From: Candidatus Ferrigenium altingense
GTDB lineage: Bacteria; Pseudomonadota; Gammaproteobacteria; Burkholderiales; Gallionellaceae
Reading direction: 5' to 3'
NCBI GenBank assembly: GCA_020621985.1
Contig: JAHRYS010000001.1
Span: 310,001-374,000 of the forward strand
DNA length: 64,000 nt
Each line of letters begins with the position of its first letter. The first letter of the stretch is position 1. The notes beneath the pieces are model-generated. The model saw only the letters and a list, made by a program, of their open reading frames with translations. It was not told the DNA's origin and did not search any database. The position numbers and the translations under genes are program-made. Shown here in pieces: positions 52,978 to 64,000 of this stretch.

Positions 52978-55900
52978 GCTGCTGGCAAGGATCGCCGCAT
53001 TGGGTGCGAGCAACCCCATATTCGAAACCCGGCACCGCCGCCGCGACGGCAGCATCATCGATGTCGAAGTCAGCGCCACAAGGGTGGAGATCGAGGGTTT
53101 TCCCCTGATCTACAACTCGGCGCGCGACATCACCGAGCGCAAGCGGGCCGAGGAATACCTGCGGGACAGTGAACACCGGTTGAGGGAAGCGCAGCGCGTC
53201 GCCCATATCGGCGACTGGAATCTCGATCTGGTCAACAATGTGCTGACCTGGTCCGACGAGATTTTCCAGATTTTCGAACTCGACCCGAAAAAATTCGGCG
53301 CCTCCTACGAGGCTTTCATGGAGGCAGTTCACCCCGACGACCGCGAGCGGGTGGGCAATGCCTATTTCGAATCGGTTCAGAACCGGACGCCGTATGACAT
53401 CGAGCATCGCCTGCTGATGAAGGACGGGCGGGTGAAATACGCACATGAGCGGGGCGAGACCTATTACGGCGAGGACGGCAAGCCGTTGCGCTCCTTCGGC
53501 ACGGTGCATGACATCACCGAGCGCAAGAGGACAGAAACCGCGTTCCATACGCTTGCCGGAACAGCGGCAGCGAATATCGGAATATCGTTTTATCAGGAAG
53601 CGACAAATATCTTATGCAGCCTGCTTGGGGCAGATTGCGCCATTATCGGCAAGCGGTTGAATGAAAGCAGAATACAGGCCTTGGCCATGCAGCTCGACGG
53701 AAAACCGATAGAGTATTTCGAATACTCGTTGCACGGCGCTCCATGCGATATCGTCACCCGCGAAGGCTACCAGGAATATTCCGAAAACGTCGCCCAGCTA
53801 TTCCCCTTGGACAAGGATCTGACAGATCTGGGCGCGGAAGCCTATATCGGCGTACCTACACGAAATAGCGACGGCAAGGTCAATGGCATACTTTGCGCCA
53901 TTTTCCGTCACAAGCTTGCCCCGCAGCCGATGCGCAAAGAGGTGCTGGAAATCATCGCCGCGAGGGCGGGTACGGAGATCGAGCGTCAGCAGGCAGAACA
54001 GGCGTTGCGCGACAGCGAGGAGCGCTGGAGCTTCGCACTGGAAGGCGCCGGCGAGGGGGTGTGGGACTGGGACATGCAGACCGGCAAGGTGGTGTATTCC
54101 AAACGCTACAAGGAGATGCTGGGTTTTCCGGCAGATGCGGAGTGGAACAGCCTCGGTGAATGGACCGAGCGCGTCAACCCGGATGACTTGCGGCACGCGA
54201 TGATCGATCTGGAAAGGTATCTGGACGGTAATTCGCCGTTTTATACCGTGGATTACCGCATGCTGTGCAAGGACGGCAGCTGGAAATGGGTGTCTGCGCG
54301 CGGCATGGTAGTGAGCCGCGCCGAGGACGGCAGGCCGCGACGCATGATCGGCACGCATACCGACATCACCGAGCGCAAGCAGGCAGCGGAGGCGGTGCGC
54401 ATCAGCGAAGCACGGCTCCGGCTGCTGCTGGATTCCGCCGCCGAAGCGATCTACGGGATCGACATGAACGGGAATTGCACGTTCTGCAATCCATCGTGCG
54501 TCCGGATGCTGGGCTATCGGCAGGCCGACGAACTGATCGGCAAGAACATGCATCAACTGATTCACTACAAGTACCCGGATGAAACACCTTTTCCGGCGGC
54601 AGAATGCCGGATTTACCAGGCATTCCTGGATGGGGTGAACACGCATATAGAGGATGAAGTGTTCTGGCGCGCCGACGGCACCTTTTTCCCAGTCGAATGC
54701 TGGTCACATCCGCAATTCCATCATGGCGCGGTCGTGGGCGCCGTGGTTACCTTCATGGATATTACCGAGCGCATAGAGGTCAGTAAAAAACTGCTCACGC
54801 TCTCCAAGGCCGTGGAAAACAGCCCGGCCAGCGTGGTCATCACCGATCTAAGCGGCACGATCCAATACGTCAATCCGAAATTCACCGAAGTGACCGGATA
54901 CACTGTGCAGGAGGCCATCGGCCAGAACCCGCGAATACTCCAGTCCGGCGCGCTTTCGCTTAAATTCTACGAGAAACTGTGGGGAACTATATTGGCCGGC
55001 AGGGTGTGGCAGGGAGAATTCCACAATAAGAAAAAGAACGGCGAGAGTTATTTCGAGGCTGCCACCATCTCTCCGATCCGCGACGAGAAGGGAAACATCA
55101 CCCATTTTGTGGCGGTCAAGGAAGATATTACCGAACGGAAACAAACCGAACAGGAACTGAAAAAATCCATGGCTGCCGCCGAAGCTGCCAACCATGCCAA
55201 GAGCGAGTTCCTTGCCAACATGAGCCACGAAATTCGCACGCCGATGAATTCGATCATCGGCTTCTCGCATTTGTGCCTGCAATCCGAGTTGATGCCCGCG
55301 CAGCGGGGTTATCTGGAAAAAGTTTACCGTTCGGCGAACTCCCTGCTGGGCATCGTCAATGACATTCTGGATTTTTCAAAGGTCGAGGCGGGCAAGCTGG
55401 AAGTAGAGAAAGTGCCCTTCCAGCTTGATGCGGTGTTGCGCAGCGTGGCCGATGTCGCCGGCATCCGCGCAACAGAGAAAGGCTTGGTGCTTCGGTTCGA
55501 TAACGAGCCTGAAATTCCGCAGACATTGGTGGGCGACTCGTTGCGCCTGTGGCAGGTATTGAACAATCTGGTCGGCAACGCGATCAAGTTCACTGAAGCG
55601 GGTGAGGTTACGGTTCAAGTCATAATAGAAAGCCAGACTGCCAGTCAGGGCGAGACTCCCGGCCATATTGTGCTGGGTTTCACGGTGCGCGATAGCGGTA
55701 TCGGCCTGACGCCGGAACAAATCGGCAAGCTATTCCAATCATTCAGCCAGGCCGATGCCTCCACCACGCGCAAATACGGCGGAACGGGACTGGGTCTGGC
55801 GATATCGAAAAATCTCGTGGAGTTGATGGGCGGGGCGATGTGGGTGGAAAGCGCGCCGGGGAAGGGCAGCGTTTTCGGCTTCAACCTGCCCTTCAACTGC

Positions 55901-56998
55901 CCACCCGAGGGGAACCGCACCACGCCGGATTCGAACAATCCAAATATGCCGCATGACAACGGCAGTCTTGCCCATCTTTCTGGCTTGCGTGTTTTGCTGG
56001 TGGAGGACAACGAATTCAACCGGCAATTGGCGACCGCGCTGTTGACGCAAGCCGGGATAGAGGTCAGTTCCGCCCACGACGGCATCGAGGCCGTGCGGGC
56101 AGCGCAGCAACAGGAATTCGATGCGGTGCTGATGGATATACAAATGCCGAACATGGACGGCTTGGAGGCGACGCGCAATATCAGGAAAAATCCCGCGCTG
56201 GCCGGATTGCCGATCATCGCGATGACCGCCAATGTCATGGTTGGCGACCGCGAACATTGCCTGGCTGCGGGCATGAACGATTATATTACCAAGCCCATCC
56301 AGCACAACGCGCTGTACGCCGCCCTTGCCCGCTGGACAAAGCGTGGGCCGGCTTCAATTCAAGGCACTGCAATCCAAGGAATTGAGATCAGGACACGGCG
56401 TGTATCCGGAACATCTCCTGCCCTTGACCCGGACAAGGCGATCGCTCGCATGGGGGGAGAAAGCACCTATCTGACCGTGCTCGAGAAGTTTATTCCCAAT
56501 CAGGGGCGGGCCATGCAATTCATCCAGGACGCACTCGCTACCGGCGACCGGAATACTGCGGAGCGTCTTGCGCATACGCTGAAGGGCATCGCCGCAACCA
56601 TCGGGGCGGCAACTTTGGCGGAAACCGCACGCCACCTGGAGAACGCCATCCGTGAAGAGGATGCCGAAAACTATCCGCAGTTAATTGCGGCTGCGGCAAC
56701 AGAGCTGGCTCAGGTGACCGCTTCGGTCGAGGCCTATTTGCAAGCCTGTGCGGCCGAGGCTGAGGCGGCTACGATTGACCGGGCGTCTCCGGATCTTGCG
56801 CAGCTTGGCACACTTCTGGAGAAATTGACTGCGCAACTGAAAGTCTTTGATGCGGATGCAGTGGACACCATGTGTCTGATCAACCGCCAGATCAAAGGCA
56901 CGGCATCCGCTGCGCAGTTTGTACGACTGGACCGGTATATAAACGATTACGATTACGAAAACGCGCTGGCGGAAGTACAGCGTCTTGTCATGGAATAG
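52834..56998 (+). CDS. PAS-GAF hybrid histidine kinase part (HisKA, HATPase, REC, Hpt) of the frameshifted gene
   Basis: Removing one G at about 52834 restores [19 protein letters not shown] and joins this frame to the MHYT-CHASE part, giving a protein of about 1990 residues. Approximate order by base: PAS 52840-53150, PAS 53185-53530, GAF 53545-53990, PAS 54020-54390, PAS 54415-54770, PAS 54800-55140, HisKA with [10 protein letters not shown] at 55220, HATPase 55520-55890 (GTGLGLAIS), REC 55980-56330 ([23 protein letters not shown]), Hpt 56450-56740 ([13 protein letters not shown]). A GTG at 52877 could start an independent product but would cut the first PAS. A full phosphorelay is encoded. 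Confidence 0.88.
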
Positions 56999-57002
56999 AG
57001 AT

Positions 57003-58081
57003 ATGAGCAAAACTGGAAAAAATACCCTGCTGGTCGTGGACGATACTCCCGAAAACATCGATGTGCTGCGCGGGATATTGGGCGCGGACTACGCGATAAA
57101 GATTGCCAATAACGGCCCGTTGGCGCTGAAAATAGCGGCGGAGCAACCGCCCGATCTGATCCTGCTCGATGTCATGATGCCCGGCATGGACGGCTATGAG
57201 GTCTGTCGCCAACTCAAGGGAAACGAGGCTACCCGGCATATCCCGATTATTTTTGTCACCGCGCGCGGAGAGGTGGCGGATGAAACGCTGGGCTTCGAAC
57301 TGGGTGCGGCAGACTACATCATCAAGCCGGTCAGTCCTCCCATTGTATGCGCCCGGGTCCGGGCGCATCTGGCCCTGTCCGATCAGCGTCACTATCTGGA
57401 ACAACTGGTGGCGGAACGCACCGGCGAATTGGAGCGCAATAACCGGCAACTGGAGGAGACGCATCTCGTCATGCTTCAGCAACTGGGGCGCGCGGCCGAC
57501 TATCGCGACAATGAGACAGGCAAGCATATCGTGCGGGTGGGCAATTTCAGCAAACTGCTGGGCTTGGCATCGGGGTTTCTGGAGTCGCAGGCGGAACGGC
57601 TGATGTACGCTTCCATGATGCACGACATCGGCAAGATCGGCATCCCGGATCATATCCTGCTCAAGCCGGGCAAGCTGACGGATGAGGAATTTGACGTCAT
57701 CAAGAAACACCCCGGGATCGGTGCGGAAATCATCGGTGAGCACGACGCCGAAGTGCTGAAGATGGCAAAACTGATCGCGCTGGGGCATCACGAAAAATGG
57801 AACGGCCAGGGTTATCCGTACGGCTTGAGTGGAACGGATATTCCAATTGTCGCGCGCATCGTGGCGATCGCCGATGTATTCGATGCGCTGACCTGCGTGC
57901 GCCCCTATAAAACCGCGTGGCCGCTGGAAAAGGCGCTGGAATTGATCGCAAAGAGCGCGGGAGAACATTTCGACCCCAATCTGGTCCAGCTGTTTCTGGA
58001 AGCGGAAGCGGAAGTGCGGCGGATCGCGACTGAATACAGCGACGTTGCCAGCGAATCGGAAGAAAATAACGGGATACCTGC

Positions 58082-58085
<4 letters not shown>
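57003..58085 (+). CDS. Response regulator with HD-GYP phosphodiesterase domain
   Basis: The 360-residue product has a receiver domain (LLVVDDTPENIDVLRGILGA, phospho-Asp in LILLDVMMPGMDG, Lys in YIIKPVSP), a coiled linker (about 130-160) and an HD-GYP domain with MHDIGKIGIPDHILLKPG, VIKKHPGIGAEI, LGHHEKWNGQGYPYG and ADVFDALTCVRPYK. The HD and GYP residues are intact, so c-di-GMP hydrolysis is expected. It begins four bases after the hybrid kinase, its likely phosphodonor through the Hpt domain. Confidence 0.93.
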
Positions 58086-60252
<2,167 letters not shown>

Positions 60253-60255
60253 GGC

Positions 60256-60897
60256 GTGACCGCCCCGTTATGGATATTCGACCTCGATAACACGCTGCAT
60301 AACGCGACGCCGCATATCTTTCCGCACATCAACCGCAGCATGACGGCCTATTTGCAGCAGCATCTGCAACTGGACGAGGTGGAGGCGAACGCACTGCGCA
60401 TGCATTACTGGCAGCGCTATGGCGCGACGTTGAGCGGCTTGATGCGCCACCACGGCACCGACCCGGCGCACTTTTTGTGGCACACCCACCAGTTCCCGGA
60501 GCTTGAGCGGATGGTGTTGCGCGAACCGCGCTTGCGCCACGTGTTGAAGAATTTGCCGGGCAGGAAGGTGGTGTTTTCCAATGCGCCGCAGCACTATGCG
60601 CAAGCGGTGTTGAAGCTGTTGCGCGTGGCGGATTTGTTCGATGATGTGATGGCGGTGGAACAGGCGCGCTACCGCCCGAAACCGGACAGTTTCGGCTTCC
60701 TGCGCCTGTTGCGGCGGCATCGTATCAGGGCAGCGCAATGTGTCATGGTCGAAGACAGCCTGGAAAATCTGGTTGCGGCAAAGCGGCTGGGGATGCGCAC
60801 GGTGTGGGTGAATGCCGGCAACAAAAAAGCGCCGTGCGTGGATGTGAAGATTCGTGATGTGATGCAGTTGCCGGGAATTTTGAGTCGTATAGTCTGA
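60256..60897 (+). CDS. HAD-superfamily pyrimidine 5'-nucleotidase-like protein
   Basis: The 213-residue product begins with GTG and reads LWIFDLDNTLHNATPHIFPH (catalytic DxD), has RKVVFSNAPQHYAQAVL (motif II), KPDSFGFLRLL (Lys) and CVMVEDSLENLVAAKRLG (motif III). It fits the Pyr-5-nucleotidase/SDT1-like group. The substrate is not established. argB-HAD-slmA is a frequent betaproteobacterial order. Confidence 0.9.
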   Translation: MTAPLWIFDLDNTLHNATPHIFPHINRSMTAYLQQHLQLDEVEANALRMHYWQRYGATLSGLMRHHGTDPAHFLWHTHQFPELERMVLREPRLRHVLKNLPGRKVVFSNAPQHYAQAVLKLLRVADLFDDVMAVEQARYRPKPDSFGFLRLLRRHRIRAAQCVMVEDSLENLVAAKRLGMRTVWVNAGNKKAPCVDVKIRDVMQLPGILSRIV

Positions 60898-60902
60898 TCA
60901 CA

Positions 60903-60967
60903 AACTCTCTCCCCCAACCCCTCTCCCGCAGGCGGGAGAGGGTGGCCGAAGGCCGGGAGAGGGTCTT
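60903..60967. repeat. CTCTCCC/GGGAGAG intergenic repeat
   Basis: CCCCTCTCCCGC pairs with GCGGGAGAGGG and is followed by further GGGAGAGGG units. Similar CCTCTCCC units end the lnt coding sequence near 12590. It lies between the HAD gene and slmA, upstream of the slmA ribosome binding site AAAGGAAA. Confidence 0.75.
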
Positions 60968-60982
60968 TCAAAGGAAATAAAC

Positions 60983-61561
60983 ATGGCAAGCAAACCGGGC
61001 GAGAGAAAATTACAGATACTGCAAACCGTGGCGCAGATGCTGGAGCAGCCCAAGGGCGAGAAGATCACCACGGCCGCGCTGGCGGCCAGGCTGGAGCTTT
61101 CCGAAGCGGCGTTGTACCGCCACTTTGCCAGCAAGGCGCAGATGTTTGAGGGGCTGATCGATTTCATCGAGCAGACGGTGTTCGGCCTGATCAACAAGAT
61201 CACCCAGGAAGAAAAAAGCGGCATGCAGCAGGTCGAGGCGATCGTGTCGATGCTGCTCGGCTTTGCGCAGAAGAATCGCGGCATGACGCGGGTGCTGATC
61301 GGCGACGCGCTGGTGAATGAGGACGAGCGTTTGCAGCAGCGCATCAACCAGATGCTGGACCGCATCGAGGCGACGCTCAAGCAATCGCTGCGCATGGCCG
61401 CGACGCAGGGCGAGATGGGTGCGGCGACGGATGTGGGCGCCCATGCGAATCTGCTGATATGTTATGTGATCGGACGCTGGCAGCAGTTCGCCAAGAGCGG
61501 CTTCACGCGCGACCCGGCGGCGCAGTGGCCGGCGCAGTCGGCGATTCTATTGGGCAAATAA
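60983..61561 (+). CDS. slmA: Nucleoid occlusion factor SlmA
   Basis: SlmA binds chromosomal sites and blocks FtsZ assembly over the nucleoid. The 192-residue TetR-family protein reads ERKLQILQTVAQMLEQPKGE, the helix-turn-helix ITTAALAARLELSEAALYRH and FASKAQMFEGLIDFIEQTVF, closely following SlmA. It is followed by the leftover 5' fragment of a DAHP-synthase-family gene. Confidence 0.94.
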   Translation: MASKPGERKLQILQTVAQMLEQPKGEKITTAALAARLELSEAALYRHFASKAQMFEGLIDFIEQTVFGLINKITQEEKSGMQQVEAIVSMLLGFAQKNRGMTRVLIGDALVNEDERLQQRINQMLDRIEATLKQSLRMAATQGEMGAATDVGAHANLLICYVIGRWQQFAKSGFTRDPAAQWPAQSAILLGK

Positions 61562-61577
61562 TTTCAGGGAATAAACG

Positions 61578-61700
61578 ATGATTCTGATTCTCAGCTCCAA
61601 CACCAGCGAACAGGCACCGGAATACCGGCAGTTGCTGACGTACCTCGCGACGTTGCAGCATCCAGACGCGCTGCAAAATTGTAAATCAGTGATGCGATGA
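61578..61700 (+). pseudogene. Orphan 5' fragment of the DAHP-synthase-family gene
   Basis: Starting at ATG 61578, with AGGGA upstream, the frame reads MILILSSNTSEQAPEYRQLL and then TYLATLQHPDALQ before a TGA at 61698. The first 20 residues equal the start of the complete gene at 62533, with 42 bases in a row identical but several synonymous changes before them. A two- or three-base gap follows, and the similarity ends after about 100 bases. It keeps the original ribosome binding site but not the gene body. Its stop overlaps the ATG of the Bro-N/DinD-like gene. Confidence 0.88.
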
Positions 61701-62536
61701 AAACCCAGCCCGCAATCTTTGAAGAACATCAAATCCGCCGCGTGTATGACGAAGCGACAGAAATCTGGTGGTTTTCGGTGGTGGACATCGTCCAGGTGCT
61801 GACGCAGCAGCCGGATTACCAGACCGCGCGCAAGTACTGGAACAAGCTGAAAGAGCGGCTGGGCAAGGAGGGCAGTCAACTGGTGACAAATTGTCACCAG
61901 TTGAAAATGGAGGCTGCCGACGGCAAGCAACGGCCAACCGATGTGGCGACCGCCGAAACCCTGCTGCGGCTGGTGCAGTCCGTGCCCAGCCCGAAGGCGG
62001 AGCCGATCAAGCTGTGGCTGGCGAAGGTGGGATACGAGCGGATGCAGGAAATGGCCGACCCGGCGCTGTCGCTGGAGCGCGCCCGCGAGACCTGGCAGAA
62101 GCATGGGCGTAGCGAGAAGTGGATACAGCAGCGCATGACCGGGCAGGAAACGCGCAACAAACTGACCGACTATTGGGCGAAGCACGACATCAAGCTAGGC
62201 GAGGAATACGCCATCCTCACCAACATCATCCATCAGGAGTGGGCCGAAGTGGATGTCAAGACGCACAAGGCGATGAAAGGGCTGCAAACCCACAACCTGC
62301 GCGACCACATGAGCGAGGCGGAGTTGATCTTTACCGCACTGGCGGAATTGTCCACGCGCCAGATCGCCGAGAGCATTGAGGCCACGGGCATGACGGAGAA
62401 CGAAGAAGTGGCCAGGAAAGGCGGCGGTATCGCAAAAAGGGCGCGGCAGGAGCTGGAAGCAAAGACAGGCAAGAAGGTAGTGGGCGGAGAGAATTTCCTG
62501 CCGCCGGATAAACGTAAAGGTATAGCGAAAAAATGA
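61697..62536 (+). CDS. Bro-N/DinD-like protein of phage or mobile origin
   Basis: The 279-residue product begins like a Bro-N (antirepressor-type) domain: IRRVYDEATEIWWFSVVDIV, DYQTARKYWNKLKERL and SQLVTNCHQLKM. Then come EPIKLWLAKVGYERMQEMAD, RARETWQKHGRSEKWIQQRM and a C-terminal KGGGIAKRARQELEAKTGKK VVGGENFL region, as in DNA-damage-inducible protein D/antirepressor-like proteins. Function is unknown; relatives are linked to phages and the SOS response. It is wedged between two copies of the 5' end of the next gene and overlaps both by ATGA. Confidence 0.82.
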   Translation: MKTQPAIFEEHQIRRVYDEATEIWWFSVVDIVQVLTQQPDYQTARKYWNKLKERLGKEGSQLVTNCHQLKMEAADGKQRPTDVATAETLLRLVQSVPSPKAEPIKLWLAKVGYERMQEMADPALSLERARETWQKHGRSEKWIQQRMTGQETRNKLTDYWAKHDIKLGEEYAILTNIIHQEWAEVDVKTHKAMKGLQTHNLRDHMSEAELIFTALAELSTRQIAESIEATGMTENEEVARKGGGIAKRARQELEAKTGKKVVGGENFLPPDKRKGIAKK

Positions 62537-63651
62537 TCCTGATCCTCAGTTCCAACACCAGCGAACAGGCACCGGAATACCGGCAGTTGCTGGCGCATCT
62601 GGCGACGCTGCAAGGCATCCAGACCCGCGTGCATGTCGAGCGCGGCAGCGAACAGGCGCTCACGGAAATCTATCTGATCGGCAACACCAAGCCGCTGGAT
62701 ATTGGGGACATGCAGAACCTGCCGTGCGTCGAGCGCGTGGTGCGGGTTTCCGAGGAGTACCGCATCCTCGGGCGGCACAAGGACAACCAGCGCCCCACGC
62801 ATTTCGACTACAACGGCGTGCGCTTCGGGCAGGACACGCTGCACGTGTTCGCCGGGTTATGCGCGGTGGACAATCGCGAGCATGTCGAGATCATGCTCAA
62901 GGCGTTGCGCGACAACGGCCAGGTATGCACGCGCATGGGCGCATACAAGCCGCGCACCAGCCCGTATGCGTTTCAGGGGCACGGCAAGAACTGCCTGCCT
63001 TACGTGTTCGAGCTCGCGGGCAAGTACGGCATCAAGGTATTGGCGATGGAAATCACCCACGAATCGCATCTCGACGAGATTCGCGAGGCGCTGCATCAGA
63101 CCGGAAACCCGACCGGCGTGATGCTGCAAATCGGCACGCGCAACACGCAGAATTTCGAGCTGCTGAAAATCGTCGGGCGGCAAACCGAGATGCCGGTGCT
63201 GCTCAAACGCGGCTTCGGCATCACCCTGGACGAATCGCTGAATGCGGCGGAATATCTGGCTTCGGAAGGCAACCGCAATGTGGTGTTCTGCCTGCGCGGC
63301 ATGAAGACCAACATGGGCGACCCGCACCGCAACTTTGTCGATTTCGCGCATGTGCCGGTGGTGAAACGGCTGACGCGCATGCCGGTGTGCGTTGACCCGT
63401 CGCACTCGGTGGGATCGCGGCAAGCCTCGCCGGATGGCATCCTCGACATGATGCACGTCACCGCGCAAGGCGTGCTGTCCGGCGCCAACATGGTGCTGGT
63501 GGACTTTCATCCCGCGCCGCCCAAGGCCTTGGTGGATGGCCCGCAGGCCATGCTGCTGAAGGAGCTGCCGTATTTCCTGGAAGACGTGCAGATCGCCCGC
63601 GAGGCGTATCTCAAGCGCGTGGCGTTGCGGCAGCGTTATCCGGATATGTGA
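62533..63651 (+). CDS. DAHP synthase-family (class I-beta) protein, divergent
   Basis: The 372-residue product resembles class I-beta 3-deoxy-7-phosphoheptulonate synthases: an N-terminal ferredoxin-like domain (about 1-85), then a TIM barrel with YKPRTSPYAFQGHGK, LQIGTRNTQNFELLK, PVLLKRGFG, CVDPSHSVGSRQASPDG and VDFHPAPPKALVDGPQAM. Differences from the typical pattern: AGPCS reads AGLCA (the metal Cys is kept), ERG reads LRG, and VEVHP reads VDFHP. It may be a DAHP synthase with altered activity or a related aldolase. ATG overlaps the Bro-N gene's stop, so translation now depends on that gene. Confidence 0.8.
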   Translation: MILILSSNTSEQAPEYRQLLAHLATLQGIQTRVHVERGSEQALTEIYLIGNTKPLDIGDMQNLPCVERVVRVSEEYRILGRHKDNQRPTHFDYNGVRFGQDTLHVFAGLCAVDNREHVEIMLKALRDNGQVCTRMGAYKPRTSPYAFQGHGKNCLPYVFELAGKYGIKVLAMEITHESHLDEIREALHQTGNPTGVMLQIGTRNTQNFELLKIVGRQTEMPVLLKRGFGITLDESLNAAEYLASEGNRNVVFCLRGMKTNMGDPHRNFVDFAHVPVVKRLTRMPVCVDPSHSVGSRQASPDGILDMMHVTAQGVLSGANMVLVDFHPAPPKALVDGPQAMLLKELPYFLEDVQIAREAYLKRVALRQRYPDM

Positions 63652-63654
63652 TTT

Positions 63655-63682
63655 TCAGGGCGGAGCAGCCGCCCTGTTTTCT
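63655..63682 (+). terminator. Rho-independent terminator after the DAHP-synthase-family gene
   Basis: CAGGGCGG and CCGCCCTG pair around a short AGCAG loop and are followed by TTTTCTTT. It begins a few bases after the stop codon. Confidence 0.87.
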
Positions 63683-63745
63683 TTCACGTTAAAAAATGCA
63701 GTTAGCAAGAAATGTCATTTTCTTTCGAGGTGTTGTGCTGCTTTT

Positions 63746-63803
63746 GTAGGTGCGAATTTATTCGCACATAACCTCTTGTTCGGGCGAATGAATTCACCCC
63801 TAC
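63746..63803. repeat. Intergenic palindrome GTAGGTGCGAA type
   Basis: GTAGGTGCGAATTTATTCGC is matched imperfectly by GCGAATGAATTCACCCCTAC. The outer GTAGG/CCTAC ends and inner GCGAAT match the style of the element at 18279-18349. It lies just downstream of the stop codon of the minus-strand transporter. Confidence 0.75.
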
Positions 63804-63816
63804 GCGGTTTTTATGA

Positions 63817-64000
63817 TTACGGTGATTCTTTTGCATCCTGCTGCCGTACCAAACGACGAAACAGGCCAATCATCACCAGACACCACACAAAAAAGGCCAC
63901 CCATACCATGACATGGGAAACCCAATGCAATGGTTCAAATTCAGCAGCAAGCGCGAGTCTGTAACTGGTTACAGCATACATGCCAAGAGGAAATACAATG
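63817..64000 (-). CDS. Probable SLAC1/TehA-family (TDT) transporter, C-terminal end
   Basis: Minus-strand translation from the window edge to the TAA at 63817-63819 gives 61 residues: IVFPLGMYAVTSYRLALAAE, then FEPLHWVSHVMVWVAFFVWC, then LVMIGLFRRLVRQQ and a short tail. FPLG-Y plus the last hydrophobic helix and basic end resemble the C-terminus of tellurite-resistance/C4-dicarboxylate (SLAC1/TehA) channel proteins. The start lies outside the window. Substrate is unknown. Confidence 0.62.
   Translation of the reverse strand, partial: IVFPLGMYAVTSYRLALAAEFEPLHWVSHVMVWVAFFVWCLVMIGLFRRLVRQQDAKESP

Noticed and set aside
63776-63964. 62-codon plus-strand open frame at the right edge
   Set aside because: Opposite to the better-supported transporter C-terminus; Arg/Thr/His-rich with no motif.

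Overview
This window looks like a chromosome segment from a betaproteobacterium, most likely of the Nitrosomonadales/Gallionellaceae type. That placement is inferred from conserved gene neighbourhoods (ribH-nusB-thiL-pgpA; miaB-ybeY-corC with lnt nearby; glyQ-glyS-gmhB-plsC; cyaY/lptM-lysA; dacC-dat-ybeD-lipB-lipA; regB-regA; argB-HAD-slmA), from the high GC content, and from many short palindromic repeats. No rRNA, tRNA or CRISPR array was recognised.

Layout. 1-3.1 kb: riboflavin/thiamine/phospholipid housekeeping genes and a secreted nuclease. 3.1-6.8 kb (minus): lpxH, a periplasmic cyclophilin, an L,D-transpeptidase-like protein and a TPR partner. 7.1-7.2 kb: an unlisted 31-residue membrane peptide gene with its own terminator. 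7.4-12.9 kb: miaB, ybeY, corC, rluF (reverse), lnt, GIY-YIG. 12.9-18.3 kb: glycyl-tRNA synthetase, gmhB, plsC and a YgjP-like metalloprotein. 18.3-22.3 kb: cyaY, lptM, lysA, a histone H1-like protein and mgtE. 22.4-35.8 kb (minus): two large GGDEF-EAL proteins sharing an apparently identical 775 bp EAL-coding segment, then a six-gene block made of sensor GGDEF-EAL, periplasmic binding protein, TonB-dependent receptor, two degenerate citrate-synthase-like proteins and an acetolactate-synthase-like TPP enzyme. The block is bracketed by two copies of the 3' end of mtgA. 35.8-46.6 kb: mtgA, a mosaic aroE, a chemoreceptor, a TonB-family protein, an RNase II-type protein, cytochrome c, lipoate synthesis genes and dacC. 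46.7-50.1 kb: a CZB protein, an HDOD protein and the redox two-component system RegBA. 50.4-59.2 kb: a copper chaperone, a giant MHYT/CHASE/PAS hybrid kinase split by a one-base frameshift, and two response regulators (HD-GYP and PP2C). 59.4-63.7 kb: argB, a HAD nucleotidase, slmA, then a Bro-N/DinD-like gene wedged between a leftover 5' fragment and the complete copy of a DAHP-synthase-family gene. The right edge holds the 3' end of a probable SLAC1/TehA transporter on the minus strand.

Main themes. (1) Two insertions each left a duplicated end of a housekeeping gene (mtgA 3' end, DAHP synthase 5' end). (2) Palindromic repeats occur between genes and also in frame inside coding sequences (dacC, lnt, glyQ, and probably lpxH and a TPR gene). 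One hairpin element is present both between nusB and thiL and inside dacC with 46 of 48 bases identical. (3) c-di-GMP and phosphorelay signalling genes are dense. (4) The six-gene block around the two active-site-degenerate citrate-synthase paralogues is the best candidate for an undescribed system. Its function is unknown and my proposals for it are inference.
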